From Caulobacter vibrioides (GTDB lineage Bacteria > Pseudomonadota > Alphaproteobacteria > Caulobacterales > Caulobacteraceae): a DNA stretch of 64,000 nt. A program made the position numbers and the translations under genes. The notes under the pieces were generated by a model. The model ran no database searches. It was given only the letters and a program-made list of their open reading frames with translations, and had not been told where the DNA came from. The DNA is taken from contig LNIY01000056.1 in assembly GCA_001449105.1 (NCBI GenBank), forward strand, positions 22,503 to 86,502, written 5' to 3'. Positions 33,638 through 43,750 of this stretch are shown piece by piece (the stretch's first letter is position 1; each line of letters opens with the position of its first letter).

Positions 33638-36256
33638 ATGGCCCGCTACAATCCCAAAGACACCGAGCCGAAGTGGCGCGCCGCCTGGGCGAACGCCAAC
33701 ACCTTCCTGACGCCGATCGCTCCCGACGCGCGTCCGAAGTACTACGTGCTCGAGATGTTCCCCTATCCGTCGGGGCGCATCCACATGGGCCATGTGCGCA
33801 ACTACGCCATGGGCGACGTCGTGGCCCGCTACAAGCGCGCCCAGGGCTTCAACGTGCTGCACCCGATGGGCTGGGACGCCTTCGGCATGCCGGCCGAGAA
33901 CGCGGCCATGGAGCGCGGCGTCCACCCCAAGGGCTGGACCTACGACAACATCGCCTCGATGCGCGAGCAGCTGAAGGCCCTGGGCCTGTCGGTCGACTGG
34001 TCGCGCGAGTTCGCCACCTGCGACCCGGAATACTATGGCAAGCAGCAGGCCTGGTTCCTGCGCCTGCTGAAGCGCGGCCTGGTCTATCGCAAGGAAGCCT
34101 CGGTCAACTGGGATCCGGTCGACATGACGGTGCTGGCCAACGAGCAGGTCATCGACGGCAAGGGCTGGCGCTCGGGCGCGACGGTCGAGAAGCGCAAGCT
34201 GACCCAGTGGTTCCTGCGGATCACGGACTACGCCGACGCCCTGATCGACGGTCTGAAGACCCTGGATCGCTGGCCCGAGAAGGTCCGCATCATGCAGGAG
34301 AACTGGATCGGCCGGTCCACGGGCCTGCGCTTCAAGTTCCAGTTTGCCAATTCCAATGGGGGCGAGGCGCCCGACGGTCTGGCCGAGGGCCTGGAGGTCT
34401 ACACCACCCGTCCCGACACCCTGTTCGGCGCCAGCTTCGTGGGCATCGCCCCCGAGCACCCGCTGGCCGAGCAGCTGGCCGTCGAGAACCCCGACCTGCA
34501 GGCCTTCATCGCCGAGTGCCGCAAGGGCGGCACCTCGGAAGCCGACATCGAGGGCGCCGAGAAGCTGGGCCGCGACACCGGTCTGCGCGTCAAGCATCCG
34601 CTGGACCCGTCGATCACCCTGCCGGTGTGGATCGCCAACTTCATCCTGATGGACTACGGCACGGGCGCGATCTTCGCCTGCCCGGCGCACGACCAGCGCG
34701 ACCTGGACTTCGCCCGCAAGTACGACCTGCCGGTGCTGCCGGTGGTGCTGCCGAACGGCGAGGATCCGGCGACCTTCTCGGTCGGCAAGGAGGCCTATGT
34801 CGGCCCCGGCAGGATCTTCAACTCGGAATTCCTGGACGGGATGGAGGTCGAGGCCGCCAAGGCCGAGGCCGTCGCCCGCATCGAGGCCGCCGGCCAGGGC
34901 CAGGGCGCGACCGTCTACCGCCTGCGCGACTGGGGCGTCTCGCGCCAGCGCTACTGGGGCTGCCCGATCCCGGTCATCCACTGCCAGGCCTGCGGCCCCG
35001 TGGCCGTGCCGGAAGACCAGCTGCCGGTGGTGCTGCCCGAGGACGTCACCTTCGATCCCAACAAGCCGGGCAACCCGCTGGTGCGGCACCCGACCTGGAA
35101 GCACGTCGCCTGCCCGTCGTGCGGCGCCCCGGCCGAGCGCGAGACCGACACGCTGGACACCTTCGTCGACAGCAGCTGGTACTTCGCCCGCTTCACCGAC
35201 CCGACCGCCGCCGAGCCGATCGACAAGGCCTGCGCCGACCACTGGATGCCGGTCGACCAGTACATCGGCGGCGTCGAGCACGCCGTGCTGCACCTGCTGT
35301 ACGCCCGCTTCATCACCAAGGCCCTGAAGGACGAGGGCCTGCTGTCGGTGGACGAGCCGTTCGCGGGCCTGTTCACGCAGGGCATGGTCACCCACGAGGC
35401 CTACAAGGACGAGGCCGGCGACTGGGTCGAGCCCTCGGACGTGGTGATCACCGCGGAAGGCAACGTCCGCACCGCCACGCACGCCAAGACCGGCGCCCCG
35501 ATCGTGATCGGCGACATCGAGAAGATGTCGAAGTCCAAGAAGAACGTCGTCGCGCCCGAGGACATCTTCGAGGCTTACGGCGTCGACGCCGCGCGCCTGT
35601 TCGTGATGAGCGACAGCCCGCCCGAGCGCGACGTGCAGTGGAGCAATTCGGGCGTCGAGGGCTCGTGGCGCTTCACCCACCGCCTGTGGAACGAGTTCGA
35701 CAGCCAGCCGGCCGGCGACTTCGCCCATGACGACGCCGACGAGACGGCCCTGGCCCTGCGCAAGGCGGCCCACAAGCTGATCGGCTTCGTCACCGACAGC
35801 ATCGAGGGCTTCCGCTTCAACAGCGGCGTGGCGCGCCTGTACGAGTTCCTGAACGCCCTGAAGGCCGCTCCGGCCGTCAATGGGGATGGAACGCCCGCGA
35901 CGAACGCCGTGCTGGCCGCCCGCGTCGAGGCGCTGGACATCCTGGCCCGCCTGGTCGCCCCGTTCACGCCCCACCTGGCCGAGGAGGCCTGGGCGCGCCT
36001 GGGCCGCGAAGGCATGGCGGTCGACGCTCCGTGGCCCAAGGCCGACCCGGCCCTGGCCGCCGACGACGAGCGCGTGCTGCCGATCCAGATCAACGGCAAG
36101 CGCCGCGGCGAGATCAAGGTCAAGGCCGGCGCCGCGGACGACGAGGTGCAGAAAATCGCTCTGGCGGATCCCGCCGTCATGGCCCACCTTGAGGGCGTCA
36201 CGGTCCGCAAGGTGATCGTGGTCAAAGACCGCATCGTCAACATCGTGGCGAACTGA
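33638..36256 (+). CDS. leuS: Leucyl-tRNA synthetase
   Basis: LeuRS charges tRNA-Leu and edits misacylated products. The 872-residue class I enzyme has the HIGH motif [10 protein letters not shown] (HMGH at 49-52), the CP1 editing domain in the middle with [21 protein letters not shown], and the KMSKS loop (629-633). The C-terminal anticodon/binding domain ends with ...[16 protein letters not shown]. The ATG at 33638 gives [14 protein letters not shown], the usual LeuRS beginning. The lptE and holA genes follow at 3 and 4 bases, an alphaproteobacterial operon. A long structured region lies upstream. Confidence 0.97.
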   Translation: MARYNPKDTEPKWRAAWANANTFLTPIAPDARPKYYVLEMFPYPSGRIHMGHVRNYAMGDVVARYKRAQGFNVLHPMGWDAFGMPAENAAMERGVHPKGWTYDNIASMREQLKALGLSVDWSREFATCDPEYYGKQQAWFLRLLKRGLVYRKEASVNWDPVDMTVLANEQVIDGKGWRSGATVEKRKLTQWFLRITDYADALIDGLKTLDRWPEKVRIMQENWIGRSTGLRFKFQFANSNGGEAPDGLAEGLEVYTTRPDTLFGASFVGIAPEHPLAEQLAVENPDLQAFIAECRKGGTSEADIEGAEKLGRDTGLRVKHPLDPSITLPVWIANFILMDYGTGAIFACPAHDQRDLDFARKYDLPVLPVVLPNGEDPATFSVGKEAYVGPGRIFNSEFLDGMEVEAAKAEAVARIEAAGQGQGATVYRLRDWGVSRQRYWGCPIPVIHCQACGPVAVPEDQLPVVLPEDVTFDPNKPGNPLVRHPTWKHVACPSCGAPAERETDTLDTFVDSSWYFARFTDPTAAEPIDKACADHWMPVDQYIGGVEHAVLHLLYARFITKALKDEGLLSVDEPFAGLFTQGMVTHEAYKDEAGDWVEPSDVVITAEGNVRTATHAKTGAPIVIGDIEKMSKSKKNVVAPEDIFEAYGVDAARLFVMSDSPPERDVQWSNSGVEGSWRFTHRLWNEFDSQPAGDFAHDDADETALALRKAAHKLIGFVTDSIEGFRFNSGVARLYEFLNALKAAPAVNGDGTPATNAVLAARVEALDILARLVAPFTPHLAEEAWARLGREGMAVDAPWPKADPALAADDERVLPIQINGKRRGEIKVKAGAADDEVQKIALADPAVMAHLEGVTVRKVIVVKDRIVNIVAN

Positions 36257-36259
36257 TCC

Positions 36260-36754
36260 ATGAAGCGTCTCCTGGCGGCCGCCGCCGTACTCTCGACCCT
36301 GGCCCTCTCGGCCTGCGGCTTCACCCCGCTCTACGGCCAGCAGGGCGTGACCGGCGGTCTGGGCGCGATCGAGGTGGTGGCGGCCGACGGCCGCGCCGGC
36401 TACCTCCTGCGCGAGCAGCTGGAGGACGCCCTGGCGCGTAATCCGAACGTGCTGCCCTCGCATCGCCTGACCTACAAGGTCCAGGAGCGCCGCTACGCCC
36501 GCGGCGTGCGGGTCGACAACGTGGCCAACCGCTACGAGCTCAACATGAAGGTCGAGTGGAAGCTCACCGACACGACGACGGGCTCGGAAGTGCGCAAGGG
36601 CACGACGATGGCGGTGGTCACCTACGACTCCGCCGACCAGCCCTACGCCGCCATCGCCGCCCAGCAGGACGGCCAGGAGCGCGCGGCCGCCGAGATCGCC
36701 CGAAAGATCCAGCTGGAACTGGCCTCGTGGCTGGCCGGCAAGGCGCCCGCCTGA
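36260..36754 (+). CDS. lptE: LPS assembly lipoprotein LptE
   Basis: LptE plugs the LptD barrel that inserts lipopolysaccharide in the outer membrane. The 164-residue product has a lipoprotein signal MKRLLAAAAVLSTLALSAC with Cys19, then GFTPLYGQQG, the sequence stretch following the lipobox that is typical of LptE in alphaproteobacteria, and a mixed alpha-beta domain with LREQLEDALARNP. It lies between leuS and holA, its usual place in this group, with a 3-base gap after leuS. Confidence 0.9.
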   Translation: MKRLLAAAAVLSTLALSACGFTPLYGQQGVTGGLGAIEVVAADGRAGYLLREQLEDALARNPNVLPSHRLTYKVQERRYARGVRVDNVANRYELNMKVEWKLTDTTTGSEVRKGTTMAVVTYDSADQPYAAIAAQQDGQERAAAEIARKIQLELASWLAGKAPA

Positions 36755-36758
36755 TCAC

Positions 36759-37814
36759 GTGGCCATTCTCTCCAAGCGGCAGGAGGTCGAGCGGTTCCTG
36801 AAGGAACCGACGCCCGACATCCGCGCCGTCGTCATCTACGGCAAGGACCGGGGCGTGGTGCGTGACCGCGCCCTCCAGCTCGCCCACAAGGTGGTCGAGC
36901 GGCCCGACGATCCCTTCGACACCGCCCAGCTGACCGAGGGCGACCTCGACAGCCAGCCCGGCCGGCTGGAAGAAGAGCTGGCGGCCCTGTCGATGATGGG
37001 CGGCAAGCGCTTGGTGCGCCTGCGGCTGATGGGCGAGAAGGCCGGTCCCGACAAGCAGGCCGCCGAGGCCCTGACCGCCCACGTCGAGGGCCGGCTGAAC
37101 CCCGACGCCTTCTTCCTGGTCGAGGCCGGGGCCCTGGGCCGCGACTCCGCCCTGCGCAAGACGGCCGAGAAGGCTGGCGGCTGCTACGTCATCCCCTGCT
37201 ACGAGGACGAGGTCGGCGACATGGCGCGCCTGACCCGCGACGCCCTCTCGCGCGACGGGGTCAGCCTGAACGGCGAGGCGCTGGACCTGTTCGTCAACCG
37301 CCTGCCCAAGGAGCGCGGCGTGGCCCGCGCCGAGATCGAGCGGCTGGCGCTGTACCTCGGCCCGGGCAGCGGCGTGGTCGCCACCCCGGCCGACCTCACC
37401 GACTTTCTCGGCGTCGAGCCGGAGGCCTCGCTCAGCGACGCGGCCGCCGACGCCTTCGGCGGCAAGATCGGCGCGGCCCACGCCGGCCTGCGCCGCGCGG
37501 CCCAGGAGGGCGAGGGCGGTCCCGCCGCCGTCCGGGCCATGGGCTACTATCTGGGCCGCCTGCGCCGCACCCTGACCCTGCACAAGAACGGCGTCGACCT
37601 GGGCGCCGCCGCCAAGGCCTCGGGCGTGTTCTGGAAGACCGAACGCGAGTTCCTGCGCCAGGCCCGCGCCTGGACGCTGGAACACCTGCTGACCGTGCAG
37701 CAGGACATCCTGACCGCCGACAAGGCCTGCAAGACCTCTGGGTCTCCGGACCAGCTGATCGCCGAGCGCCTGGCGTTGCAGATCGCCGGACGGGCGCGGC
37801 GGCTGGGGCTGTGA
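36759..37814 (+). CDS. holA: DNA polymerase III delta subunit
   Basis: The delta subunit is part of the clamp loader and opens the sliding-clamp ring. The 351-residue product has the delta N-terminal domain (AVVIYGKDRGVVRDRALQLA), with LSMMGGKRLVRLRL, and the later AAHAGLRRAAQEGEGGPAAVRAMGYYLGRLRR, DRLIAERLAL helices. The start is a GTG at 36759, 4 bases after the lptE stop. The usual leuS-lptE-holA order supports the call. A hairpin repeat follows the stop. Confidence 0.9.
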   Translation: MAILSKRQEVERFLKEPTPDIRAVVIYGKDRGVVRDRALQLAHKVVERPDDPFDTAQLTEGDLDSQPGRLEEELAALSMMGGKRLVRLRLMGEKAGPDKQAAEALTAHVEGRLNPDAFFLVEAGALGRDSALRKTAEKAGGCYVIPCYEDEVGDMARLTRDALSRDGVSLNGEALDLFVNRLPKERGVARAEIERLALYLGPGSGVVATPADLTDFLGVEPEASLSDAAADAFGGKIGAAHAGLRRAAQEGEGGPAAVRAMGYYLGRLRRTLTLHKNGVDLGAAAKASGVFWKTEREFLRQARAWTLEHLLTVQQDILTADKACKTSGSPDQLIAERLALQIAGRARRLGL

Positions 37815-37819
37815 AACGC

Positions 37820-37949
37820 GCCCCTCTCCCCTTGCGGGAGGGGGTGGCCTGCGAAGCAGGCCGGGTGAGGGGTCTCTCAGAACCGTCCGCGCGACCCCTC
37901 ATCCGTCGGCCTTTGGCCGCCACCTTCTCCCGCAAGGGGAGAAGGGCCT
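37820..37949. repeat. Intergenic hairpin repeat, family A copy 2
   Basis: CCCTCTCCCCTTGCGGGAGG with GGTGGC at the left and GCCACCTTCTCCCGCAAGGG at the right, enclosing GGGTGAGGGG and its inverse. It is closely like the element at 7587-7720. It separates holA from murJ, both on the plus strand. Confidence 0.8.
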
Positions 37950-38037
37950 ACTGCCGACAATGCACTTTCCGTCAAACCTCGATGCAGTTCCCGCGCCGCC
38001 GCTTGACGCCCTCACGCGCAGCGCCCAGAAGCCGGAC

Positions 38038-39672
38038 GTGACCGACACCGCCGCGCCCGAACCGACGTCCGCCCCGCCCGCCAAGAAGGGCGGAGGCCTG
38101 CTCAAGTCGTCGATGATCTATTCCGGCCTGACCCTGGTCAGCCGGCTTATGGGCTTCGTGCGGGACCTGGCGATCTCCTACCGCATGGGGGCCAGCGCCA
38201 CGCCGGCCGCCGACGCCTTCAACACGGCTCTGGCCTTCCCCAACCTCTTCCGCCGTTTCTTCGCCGAGGGCGCCTTCGCGGCCGCCTTCGTGCCGGCCTA
38301 CGCCAAGTCGCTGCAGGAGGACGGAGAGGAGAAGGCCGACGTCATGGCGGCCGACGCCATGGCCACCCTGGCGGCGGCCACCATCATCATCACCGTGATC
38401 TGCCAGCTGGCCATGCCCTGGCTGATGATGCTGATCAGCCCCGGCTTCGCCGCCGACCCGGCCAAGTACAAGCTGGCCGTGCTGCTGACCCAGCTGACTA
38501 TGCCCTACCTGCCGTGCATGGCCATCGTCGCGCACCTCTCGGGCGTGCTGAACGCCCGCGACAAGTTCATCCTGTCGGCCGGCGCACCGGTGCTGCTGAA
38601 CATCGCCACCCTGATCTTCATCCTGCCGCAGGCCGACGCCGTCTCGGCCGCCACCTGGGGCTCGGTGGGCGTGATCGTCGCCGGCGTCGCCCAGGCGGCG
38701 CTGCTGGTCTGGGGCGTCAACAAGTCCGGCGCCAAGGTCCACTGGCGGCTGCCGCGCCTGACCCCCGAGGTGAAGGCCCTGATCGGCAAGGCCATTCCGG
38801 GCGCGCTGGCGGCCAGCGCCACCCAGGTCAACATCTTCATCTCCGGCAACCTGGCCAGCCACGTTCCCGGCGGCCGCACCTGGCTGGCCACCGCCGACCG
38901 CCTGTACCAGCTGCCGCTAGGCCTGGTGGGCGTGGCCATCGGCGTCGCCCTGCTGCCGCGCCTGGCGCGCGCCGTGAACAACGGCGACGGCGAGGACGCC
39001 CAGAGCGCCATGGACCAGGCCGTCGCCCTTGCCCTGGCGTTCACCCTGCCGGCCGCCGCGGCCCTGGTGGCCATGCCCGGCTTCCTGTCGGACGGCCTCT
39101 ACACGCGCGGCGAGTTCACCGCCTTCGACGCCAGCCAGACGGCGGCGGCGCTGTTCTTCTACGGCCTGGGCACCCCGGCCTTCGTGCTGCAGCAGCTCTA
39201 TTCGCGGGCCTTCTTCGCGCGCGGCGACACCAAGACGCCGATGCGCTTCGCCCTGATCTCGGTGGCGGTGAACATCGCCTTCGGCATCCTGCTGTTCAAC
39301 ATGGTGGGCGTGAAGGGCATCGCCGCGGCCACCGCCATCGCCTCGTGGCTCAATGTCGGCCAGATGGCCTTCACCCTCTGGCGCAAGGGTCACTACGGCC
39401 CGTCGGGCCAGACCTGGTCGCGGGTGATCCGCATCCTGCTGGCCAGCCTGGGCATGGGCCTGATCCTGGCCGCCGCGTCGCACTGGCGGCCGCTGATCGA
39501 GGCGCCGCTGGAAGCGCTGGGCCTGCGCGGCCGCGTGATCGGCGCCAAGGAAGTCGCCCTCGTCCTGACCGTCCTGGTCGGCGGAGGCCTCTATTTCCCG
39601 CTGCTGTTCCTGTTCGGCGGCGTCAAGCCGAGCGAGCTGAAGGCGGCCCTGCGGCGCGGCAAAGCAACCTAG
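38038..39672 (+). CDS. murJ: Lipid II flippase MurJ
   Basis: MurJ moves lipid II, the peptidoglycan precursor, across the inner membrane. The protein (544 residues from the GTG at 38038) has about 14 hydrophobic segments, with the family landmarks LVSRLMGFVRDLAISYRMGAS, AFNTALAFPNLFRRFFAEGAFAAAFVPAYA and LPLGLVGVAIGVALLPRLAR. The Arg residues in FPNLFRR are essential in E. coli. An ATG at 37960 in frame is possible but lacks a ribosome site and lies 10 bases after the repeat; the GTG gives MTDTAAPEPTSAPPAKK. Both starts are uncertain. Confidence 0.92.
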   Translation: MTDTAAPEPTSAPPAKKGGGLLKSSMIYSGLTLVSRLMGFVRDLAISYRMGASATPAADAFNTALAFPNLFRRFFAEGAFAAAFVPAYAKSLQEDGEEKADVMAADAMATLAAATIIITVICQLAMPWLMMLISPGFAADPAKYKLAVLLTQLTMPYLPCMAIVAHLSGVLNARDKFILSAGAPVLLNIATLIFILPQADAVSAATWGSVGVIVAGVAQAALLVWGVNKSGAKVHWRLPRLTPEVKALIGKAIPGALAASATQVNIFISGNLASHVPGGRTWLATADRLYQLPLGLVGVAIGVALLPRLARAVNNGDGEDAQSAMDQAVALALAFTLPAAAALVAMPGFLSDGLYTRGEFTAFDASQTAAALFFYGLGTPAFVLQQLYSRAFFARGDTKTPMRFALISVAVNIAFGILLFNMVGVKGIAAATAIASWLNVGQMAFTLWRKGHYGPSGQTWSRVIRILLASLGMGLILAAASHWRPLIEAPLEALGLRGRVIGAKEVALVLTVLVGGGLYFPLLFLFGGVKPSELKAALRRGKAT

Positions 39673-39742
39673 AGCCTTGTCCGGCGCGCGCGGGGACGGT
39701 AACGAGCATGCCCATGGCTCCGATCGGTTCCCCCGCGCCGCG

Positions 39743-39841
39743 ATGGCGCAGCTTCCGCTGAACCCGATCGCCGCGTCCCCGGACGCGGCCCGCGCCCTCG
39801 TGCGCGCCGCCATCCCGACCGTTTCCGACATCCAAGGCTGA
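39743..39841 (+). CDS. Candidate 32-residue small protein before trpS
   Basis: The frame [20 protein letters not shown]...TVSDIQG ends 4 bases before the trpS ATG. Third codon positions are G or C in nearly all codons, as in the window's real genes, and the spacing suits translational coupling. No clear ribosome site precedes it, and GC-rich DNA often gives such frames by chance. Treat as a candidate. Confidence 0.3.
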   Translation: MAQLPLNPIAASPDAARALVRAAIPTVSDIQG

Positions 39842-39845
39842 AGCC

Positions 39846-40889
39846 ATGACCGACCAAGCTCCCGTTCCGTACGCGGGTCCCAAGCGCATCCTGTCCGGGA
39901 TCCAGGCCTCCGGGGCCTTGCACCTGGGCAACTATCTCGGCGCCCTCAAGCGCTTCGTCGATATCCAGGACGAAGAGCCCTTCATCTTCGTCGCCGACAT
40001 GCACGCCATCACCGTCTGGCAGGACCCGGCGGTGCTGGCCCAGCAGACCCGCGAGATCGCCTGCGCCTACATCGCCGCGGGCCTTGATCCCAAGAAGGCG
40101 ACGATCTTCCCGCAGTCGGCCGTGCCGGCCCACGCGGAACTCGCCTGGATCTTCAACTGCGTGGCGCGCCTGGGCTGGCTCGACCGCATGACCCAGTTCA
40201 AGGAAAAGAGCGGCAAGCACAAGGAGCGCAGCTCGGTGGGCCTCTACACCTACCCGGTGCTGCAGGCGGCCGACATCCTGCTCTACAAGGCCACCCACGT
40301 GCCGGTGGGCGAGGACCAGAAGCAGCACCTGGAACTGACCCGCGACATCGCCCAGAAGTTCAACAACGACTTCGGCGCGCCGGGCGGCCAGCCGGCCTTC
40401 TTCCCGGTCACCGAGCCGGTGATCGAGGGGCCGGCCACCCGCGTCATGAGCCTGCGCGACGGCACGGCCAAGATGAGCAAGTCCGATCCGTCGGACGCCT
40501 CGCGCATCAACCTGATGGACGACGCCGACGCCATCGCCGCCAAGATCCGCAAGGCCAAGACCGATCCCGAGCCGCTGCCGGAAACCGTCGAGGGCCTGGC
40601 CGAGCGTCCGGAAGCCCGCAACCTCGTGGACATCTACGCGGCGCTGTCGAGCACCACCCGCGCCAAGGTCATCGAGGACTTCGGCGGCAAGGGCTTCGGC
40701 ACGTTCAAGCCGGCCCTGGCCGAGCTGGCGGTCGAGGTGATGAGCCCGATCGGCGCGCGCATGCGCGAACTGACCGCCGACCCGGCCCAGATCGACGCCA
40801 TCCTCAAGGACGGCGCCGAGCGCGCCCGCGCCGTGGCCGAACCGGTCGTGGCCGAGACCAAGAAGCTCGTCGGCTTCTGGGGGGCTTAG
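39846..40889 (+). CDS. trpS: Tryptophanyl-tRNA synthetase
   Basis: TrpRS charges tRNA-Trp. The 347-residue class I enzyme has the HIGH variant [13 protein letters not shown] (TIGN-like), [20 protein letters not shown], the KMSKS loop KMSKSDPSD, and the [11 protein letters not shown] segment. Start ATG 39846 gives [20 protein letters not shown], typical of alphaproteobacteria. It follows murJ with a 173-base gap containing a candidate small frame, and a composite repeat follows at 40893. Confidence 0.97.
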   Translation: MTDQAPVPYAGPKRILSGIQASGALHLGNYLGALKRFVDIQDEEPFIFVADMHAITVWQDPAVLAQQTREIACAYIAAGLDPKKATIFPQSAVPAHAELAWIFNCVARLGWLDRMTQFKEKSGKHKERSSVGLYTYPVLQAADILLYKATHVPVGEDQKQHLELTRDIAQKFNNDFGAPGGQPAFFPVTEPVIEGPATRVMSLRDGTAKMSKSDPSDASRINLMDDADAIAAKIRKAKTDPEPLPETVEGLAERPEARNLVDIYAALSSTTRAKVIEDFGGKGFGTFKPALAELAVEVMSPIGARMRELTADPAQIDAILKDGAERARAVAEPVVAETKKLVGFWGA

Positions 40890-40892
40890 AAA

Positions 40893-41051
40893 ACCCCTCT
40901 CCCGGAGGGGAGAGGGAGGGGCCCAGGCGATAGCCTGGGAGGGTGAGGGGTGACGGCGTCGACCGGCGTGCCGGCACGCCGTCGAGTCTCGTAACCCCTC
41001 ATCCTCCCACCGCTACGCGGCGGGCCCCTCCTTCTCCCCTCCGGGAGAAGG
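40893..41051. repeat. Composite intergenic repeat, family B copy 2
   Basis: The element at 10352-10510 in the opposite orientation: CCCTCTCCCGGAGGGGAGAGG, GGGGCCCAGGCGATAGCCTGG, GGGTGAGGGGTGACGG, a centre with GGCGTGCCGGCACG, then CCCCTCATCCTCCC, GGGCCCCTCC and TTCTCCCCTCCGGGAGAAGG. It lies between trpS and nfuA. Confidence 0.8.
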
Positions 41052-41093
41052 TGAAACAAGGCGGGTCTTGCCCTCCGCCCTCGCAAGGGCCAC

Positions 41094-41675
41094 ATGTCCG
41101 GCATGTTCATCCAGACTGAAACCACGCCCAATCCCGACGTGCTGAAGTTCCTCCCCGGCCGCGAGGTCCTGGTTGACGGCGCGCGGGAGTTCCGCACCCC
41201 CGAGGAAGGCGAGGCCTCGCCGCTGGCCGACGCCCTGTTCCGCCTCGGCGACGTGACGCGGGTGTTCTTCGGTCCGGACTTCCTGACGGTGACCAAGGGC
41301 GAGGACGCCCAGTGGCCGCACCTGAAGGCCCCGATCCTGGCGGCGATCATGGATCACTTCACCAGCGGCCGCCCGCTGCTGCTGAGCGAGGACGCCGCCG
41401 GCGGCCATGACGAGGACGGCGTCTATGACGACGAGGCCGCCCAGATCGTCTCCGAGATCAAGGAACTGCTCGACACCCGCATCCGTCCGGCCGTGGCCCA
41501 GGACGGCGGCGACATCGTCTTCAGCCGTTTCGAGCCGGCTACCGGCGTCGTCTGGCTGCACATGCGCGGCGCCTGCTCGGGCTGCCCGTCGTCTTCGGCC
41601 ACGCTGAAGTCGGGCGTCGAGAACATGCTCAAGCACTACGTGCCGGAAGTGACCCGGGTCGAGCAGACGCTCTGA
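41094..41675 (+). CDS. nfuA: Iron-sulphur carrier NfuA/NifU-like protein
   Basis: NfuA-type proteins carry a 4Fe-4S cluster between assembly machinery and client enzymes. The 193-residue product has the N-terminal Nfu domain (MFIQTETTPNPDVLKFLPG, FFGPDFLTVTK) and a C-terminal NifU domain (about 113-190) with the cluster motif GACSGCPSSSATL, Cys161 and Cys164. The start ATG at 41094 or the one 9 bases later (MFIQTET) are both plausible; the second is the commoner N terminus. It follows the composite repeat; a GC hairpin follows the stop. Confidence 0.95.
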   Translation: MSGMFIQTETTPNPDVLKFLPGREVLVDGAREFRTPEEGEASPLADALFRLGDVTRVFFGPDFLTVTKGEDAQWPHLKAPILAAIMDHFTSGRPLLLSEDAAGGHDEDGVYDDEAAQIVSEIKELLDTRIRPAVAQDGGDIVFSRFEPATGVVWLHMRGACSGCPSSSATLKSGVENMLKHYVPEVTRVEQTL

Positions 41676-41778
41676 GTTTCGGCGGCCTTTTCCGGGCCGC
41701 CCGCCCTTGCGAAATCCGCTGGGAACACCATACTGTAACTACATAAGTTGCGATTATGGTTTCCTATAAGGATCGCTG

Positions 41779-42366
41779 ATGTCCAAGCTCGACACCGCCG
41801 CTCTCGCCCAGCTGTTCACCGAGGCGCGCACGCGCAACGGCTGGAAGTCCGACCCCGTGCCGGAAGCGGTGCTGCGCGAGTTGTACGACCTGGTGAAGTT
41901 CGGCCCGACCGCCGCCAACTCGACCCCGGCCCGCTTCGTCTTCGTGACCAGCCCGGAAGCCAAGGAAAAGCTGGCCGCCCTGTCGTCGGGCTCCAACGGC
42001 CCGAAGATCCGCCAGGCCCCGGTGACGGTCATCGTCGGCTACGACCTCGACTTCCCCGAAACCCTCGACAAGCTGTTCCCGCACGCCCCGGGCGCCAAGA
42101 ACTGGTTCGGCGACCCCGTGGCCAAGGAATGGGGCGCGTTCCGCAACAGCTCGCTGCAGGGCGGCTACTTCATCCTGGCCGCGCGCGCGCTGGGCCTGGA
42201 CGTCGGCGCGATGTCGGGCTTCGACAACGCGGGCGTCGACGAGGCCTTCTTCGCCGGCACCAACATCAAGTCCAACTTCATCGCCTCGATCGGTTACGGC
42301 ACCGACGAGAACCTGTTCCCGCGCAGCCCGCGCCTCGATTTCGAGGAAGCCGCCCGGATCGTCTGA
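41779..42366 (+). CDS. Nitroreductase-family protein, RutE/malonic semialdehyde reductase-like
   Basis: RutE-type enzymes reduce malonic semialdehyde to 3-hydroxypropionate in pyrimidine catabolism. The 195-residue flavin-fold product has [40 protein letters not shown] and [14 protein letters not shown], which match the RutE/HadB-like branch of nitroreductases (NTR superfamily), lacking the longer linkers of NfsA/B. Other rut genes are not adjacent, so the natural substrate is open. AAGGATCGCTG precedes the ATG; the region just before is AT-rich and may hold the promoter. Confidence 0.85.
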   Translation: MSKLDTAALAQLFTEARTRNGWKSDPVPEAVLRELYDLVKFGPTAANSTPARFVFVTSPEAKEKLAALSSGSNGPKIRQAPVTVIVGYDLDFPETLDKLFPHAPGAKNWFGDPVAKEWGAFRNSSLQGGYFILAARALGLDVGAMSGFDNAGVDEAFFAGTNIKSNFIASIGYGTDENLFPRSPRLDFEEAARIV

Positions 42367-42431
42367 TCGAAGCCTTCGCGAAAATCGCACCGTCGCGTGC
42401 GATTTTCGCACTTCGGCGCTAGAACAGGGTC

Positions 42432-43103
42432 ATGACCCTCCGTCTCGCGCTCCTCGCCGCGCCGCTGGCCCTGCTGGCCGCCTGCGGCCCCGCCGAAAAG
42501 ACTCCCGCCCAATCCTCGGGCAAGCCGGGCGCCGCCCCGCAGGCCGCTCCGGAAGCGGCCAGGCCGGCCGATGGTCCGGCGGTGATCCGGATCACGCCCT
42601 ATGTCGGCGGCCCGCTGCAGGTGGGCGTCGCCGGCGTCGGCCCGATCACCCCCGCCACCGCCTTCGACCAGCCGACGATCCAGGCCCTGTTCCCCAAGGC
42701 CGTGGTCAAGAGCGCCTTCATCCACGTGGGCGACGGCCCGCCCGGGCCGATCATCACCGTCGAGCAGGACAACGCCCCGCTGCTGGAGATCGGCAAGGGC
42801 CAGGACGGCGGCATCGCCGAGATCCGCCTGGCCGCCGGCGACGTGCGCGGCCCCAAGGGCGAGAGCCTGCTGGCCAGGTGGGAGGCCCTGGGCTTCACCC
42901 GCGACCAGTGCCGCGCCGGCGAAGGCCGCACCGTCAACCAGACCATCTGCGTGCGCCCCGAGGCGCCGACCGTGGCCTACGTCTTCGGCGTGCCCGGCTG
43001 GACCAAGGGCGGCGTGCCCGACGAGGCGACGCTGAAGGCCAAGGGCCAGCTCAACGAGTTCGTCTGGCGTCCGGCCGAGACCGCCCAGGTCGGGGCCGCC
43101 TGA
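42432..43103 (+). CDS. DUF1131-like lipoprotein
   Basis: The 223-residue product has a lipoprotein signal MTLRLALLAAPLALLAAC (Cys18), a Pro/Ala-rich spacer, then IRITPYVGGPLQVGVAGVG, TAFDQPTIQALFPKAVV and LARWEALGFTRDQCRAGEG. The FDQ...LFP and CRAGEG stretches recall DUF1131 (YfeY, a sigma-E-linked lipoprotein of E. coli). Cysteines in the mature part are probably disulphide-bonded. It sits 2 bases before tsaB, suggesting co-transcription, but its own role is unknown. Confidence 0.7.
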   Translation: MTLRLALLAAPLALLAACGPAEKTPAQSSGKPGAAPQAAPEAARPADGPAVIRITPYVGGPLQVGVAGVGPITPATAFDQPTIQALFPKAVVKSAFIHVGDGPPGPIITVEQDNAPLLEIGKGQDGGIAEIRLAAGDVRGPKGESLLARWEALGFTRDQCRAGEGRTVNQTICVRPEAPTVAYVFGVPGWTKGGVPDEATLKAKGQLNEFVWRPAETAQVGAA

Positions 43104-43105
43104 TC

Positions 43106-43750
43106 TTGCGCGTTCTTTCCGTCGACACCTGCCTGGCGGCCTCGTCGGTCGCCGTGGTCGAGGACGGCCGCACCCTGGCCGCCCGCAGCGAGCCCATGAC
43201 CCGCGGCCATCAGGAGCGCATCGCGCCCCTGGCCAAGGAGATCGCCGCCGAGGCCGGGATCGCCTTTTCCGCCCTCGACCGCATCGCCGTCACCGTCGGC
43301 CCGGGCTCGTTCACCGGCCTGCGCGTGGGCCTGTCCTTCGCCAAGGGCCTGGCGCAGGCGCTGGGGATCCCCTGCGTGGGCGTCAACAGCCTGGAGGCGC
43401 TGGCGGCCTCGGTGCAGGCGGAGGGCCTCGTCGCGGCCGTCCTCGACGCCAAGATGGGCCAGGTCTACCTGCAGGTCTTCGACGGCGGCAAAGCCCTGAT
43501 GGCGCCCGACGCCCTCGACATCGGCTCGGCGACCGCTCGCCTGGCCGAACTTTATTCCGGCGGTCCGGCGACCCTGGTGGGCACGGGCGCGGCCCTGCTG
43601 GAGGGCGTGCTGCCCGAGGCCGTGCGCATCGATCTCGCCGTCGCCGACCCCGTCGCCGTCGCCCGCCTGGCCGCCGCCCGGCCCGCGCCGACCCATTCGC
43701 CCCGGCCGCTCTATCTGCGCGCGCCCTACGCCACGATGCCGGCCGCATGA
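43106..43750 (+). CDS. tsaB: tRNA threonylcarbamoyladenosine synthesis protein TsaB
   Basis: TsaB is the ASKHA-fold partner of TsaD needed for the t6A modification of tRNA. The 214-residue product has the family N terminus RVLSVDTCLAASSVAVVEDG, RGHQERIAPLAKEI, and the motif IAVTVGPGSFTGLRVGLSFAKGLAQALGIP that binds near TsaD. The start is a TTG at 43106, 2 bases after the DUF1131-like stop, since no ATG or GTG fits the start of the domain. The stop overlaps the rimI start (ATGA). Confidence 0.93.
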   Translation: MRVLSVDTCLAASSVAVVEDGRTLAARSEPMTRGHQERIAPLAKEIAAEAGIAFSALDRIAVTVGPGSFTGLRVGLSFAKGLAQALGIPCVGVNSLEALAASVQAEGLVAAVLDAKMGQVYLQVFDGGKALMAPDALDIGSATARLAELYSGGPATLVGTGAALLEGVLPEAVRIDLAVADPVAVARLAAARPAPTHSPRPLYLRAPYATMPAA

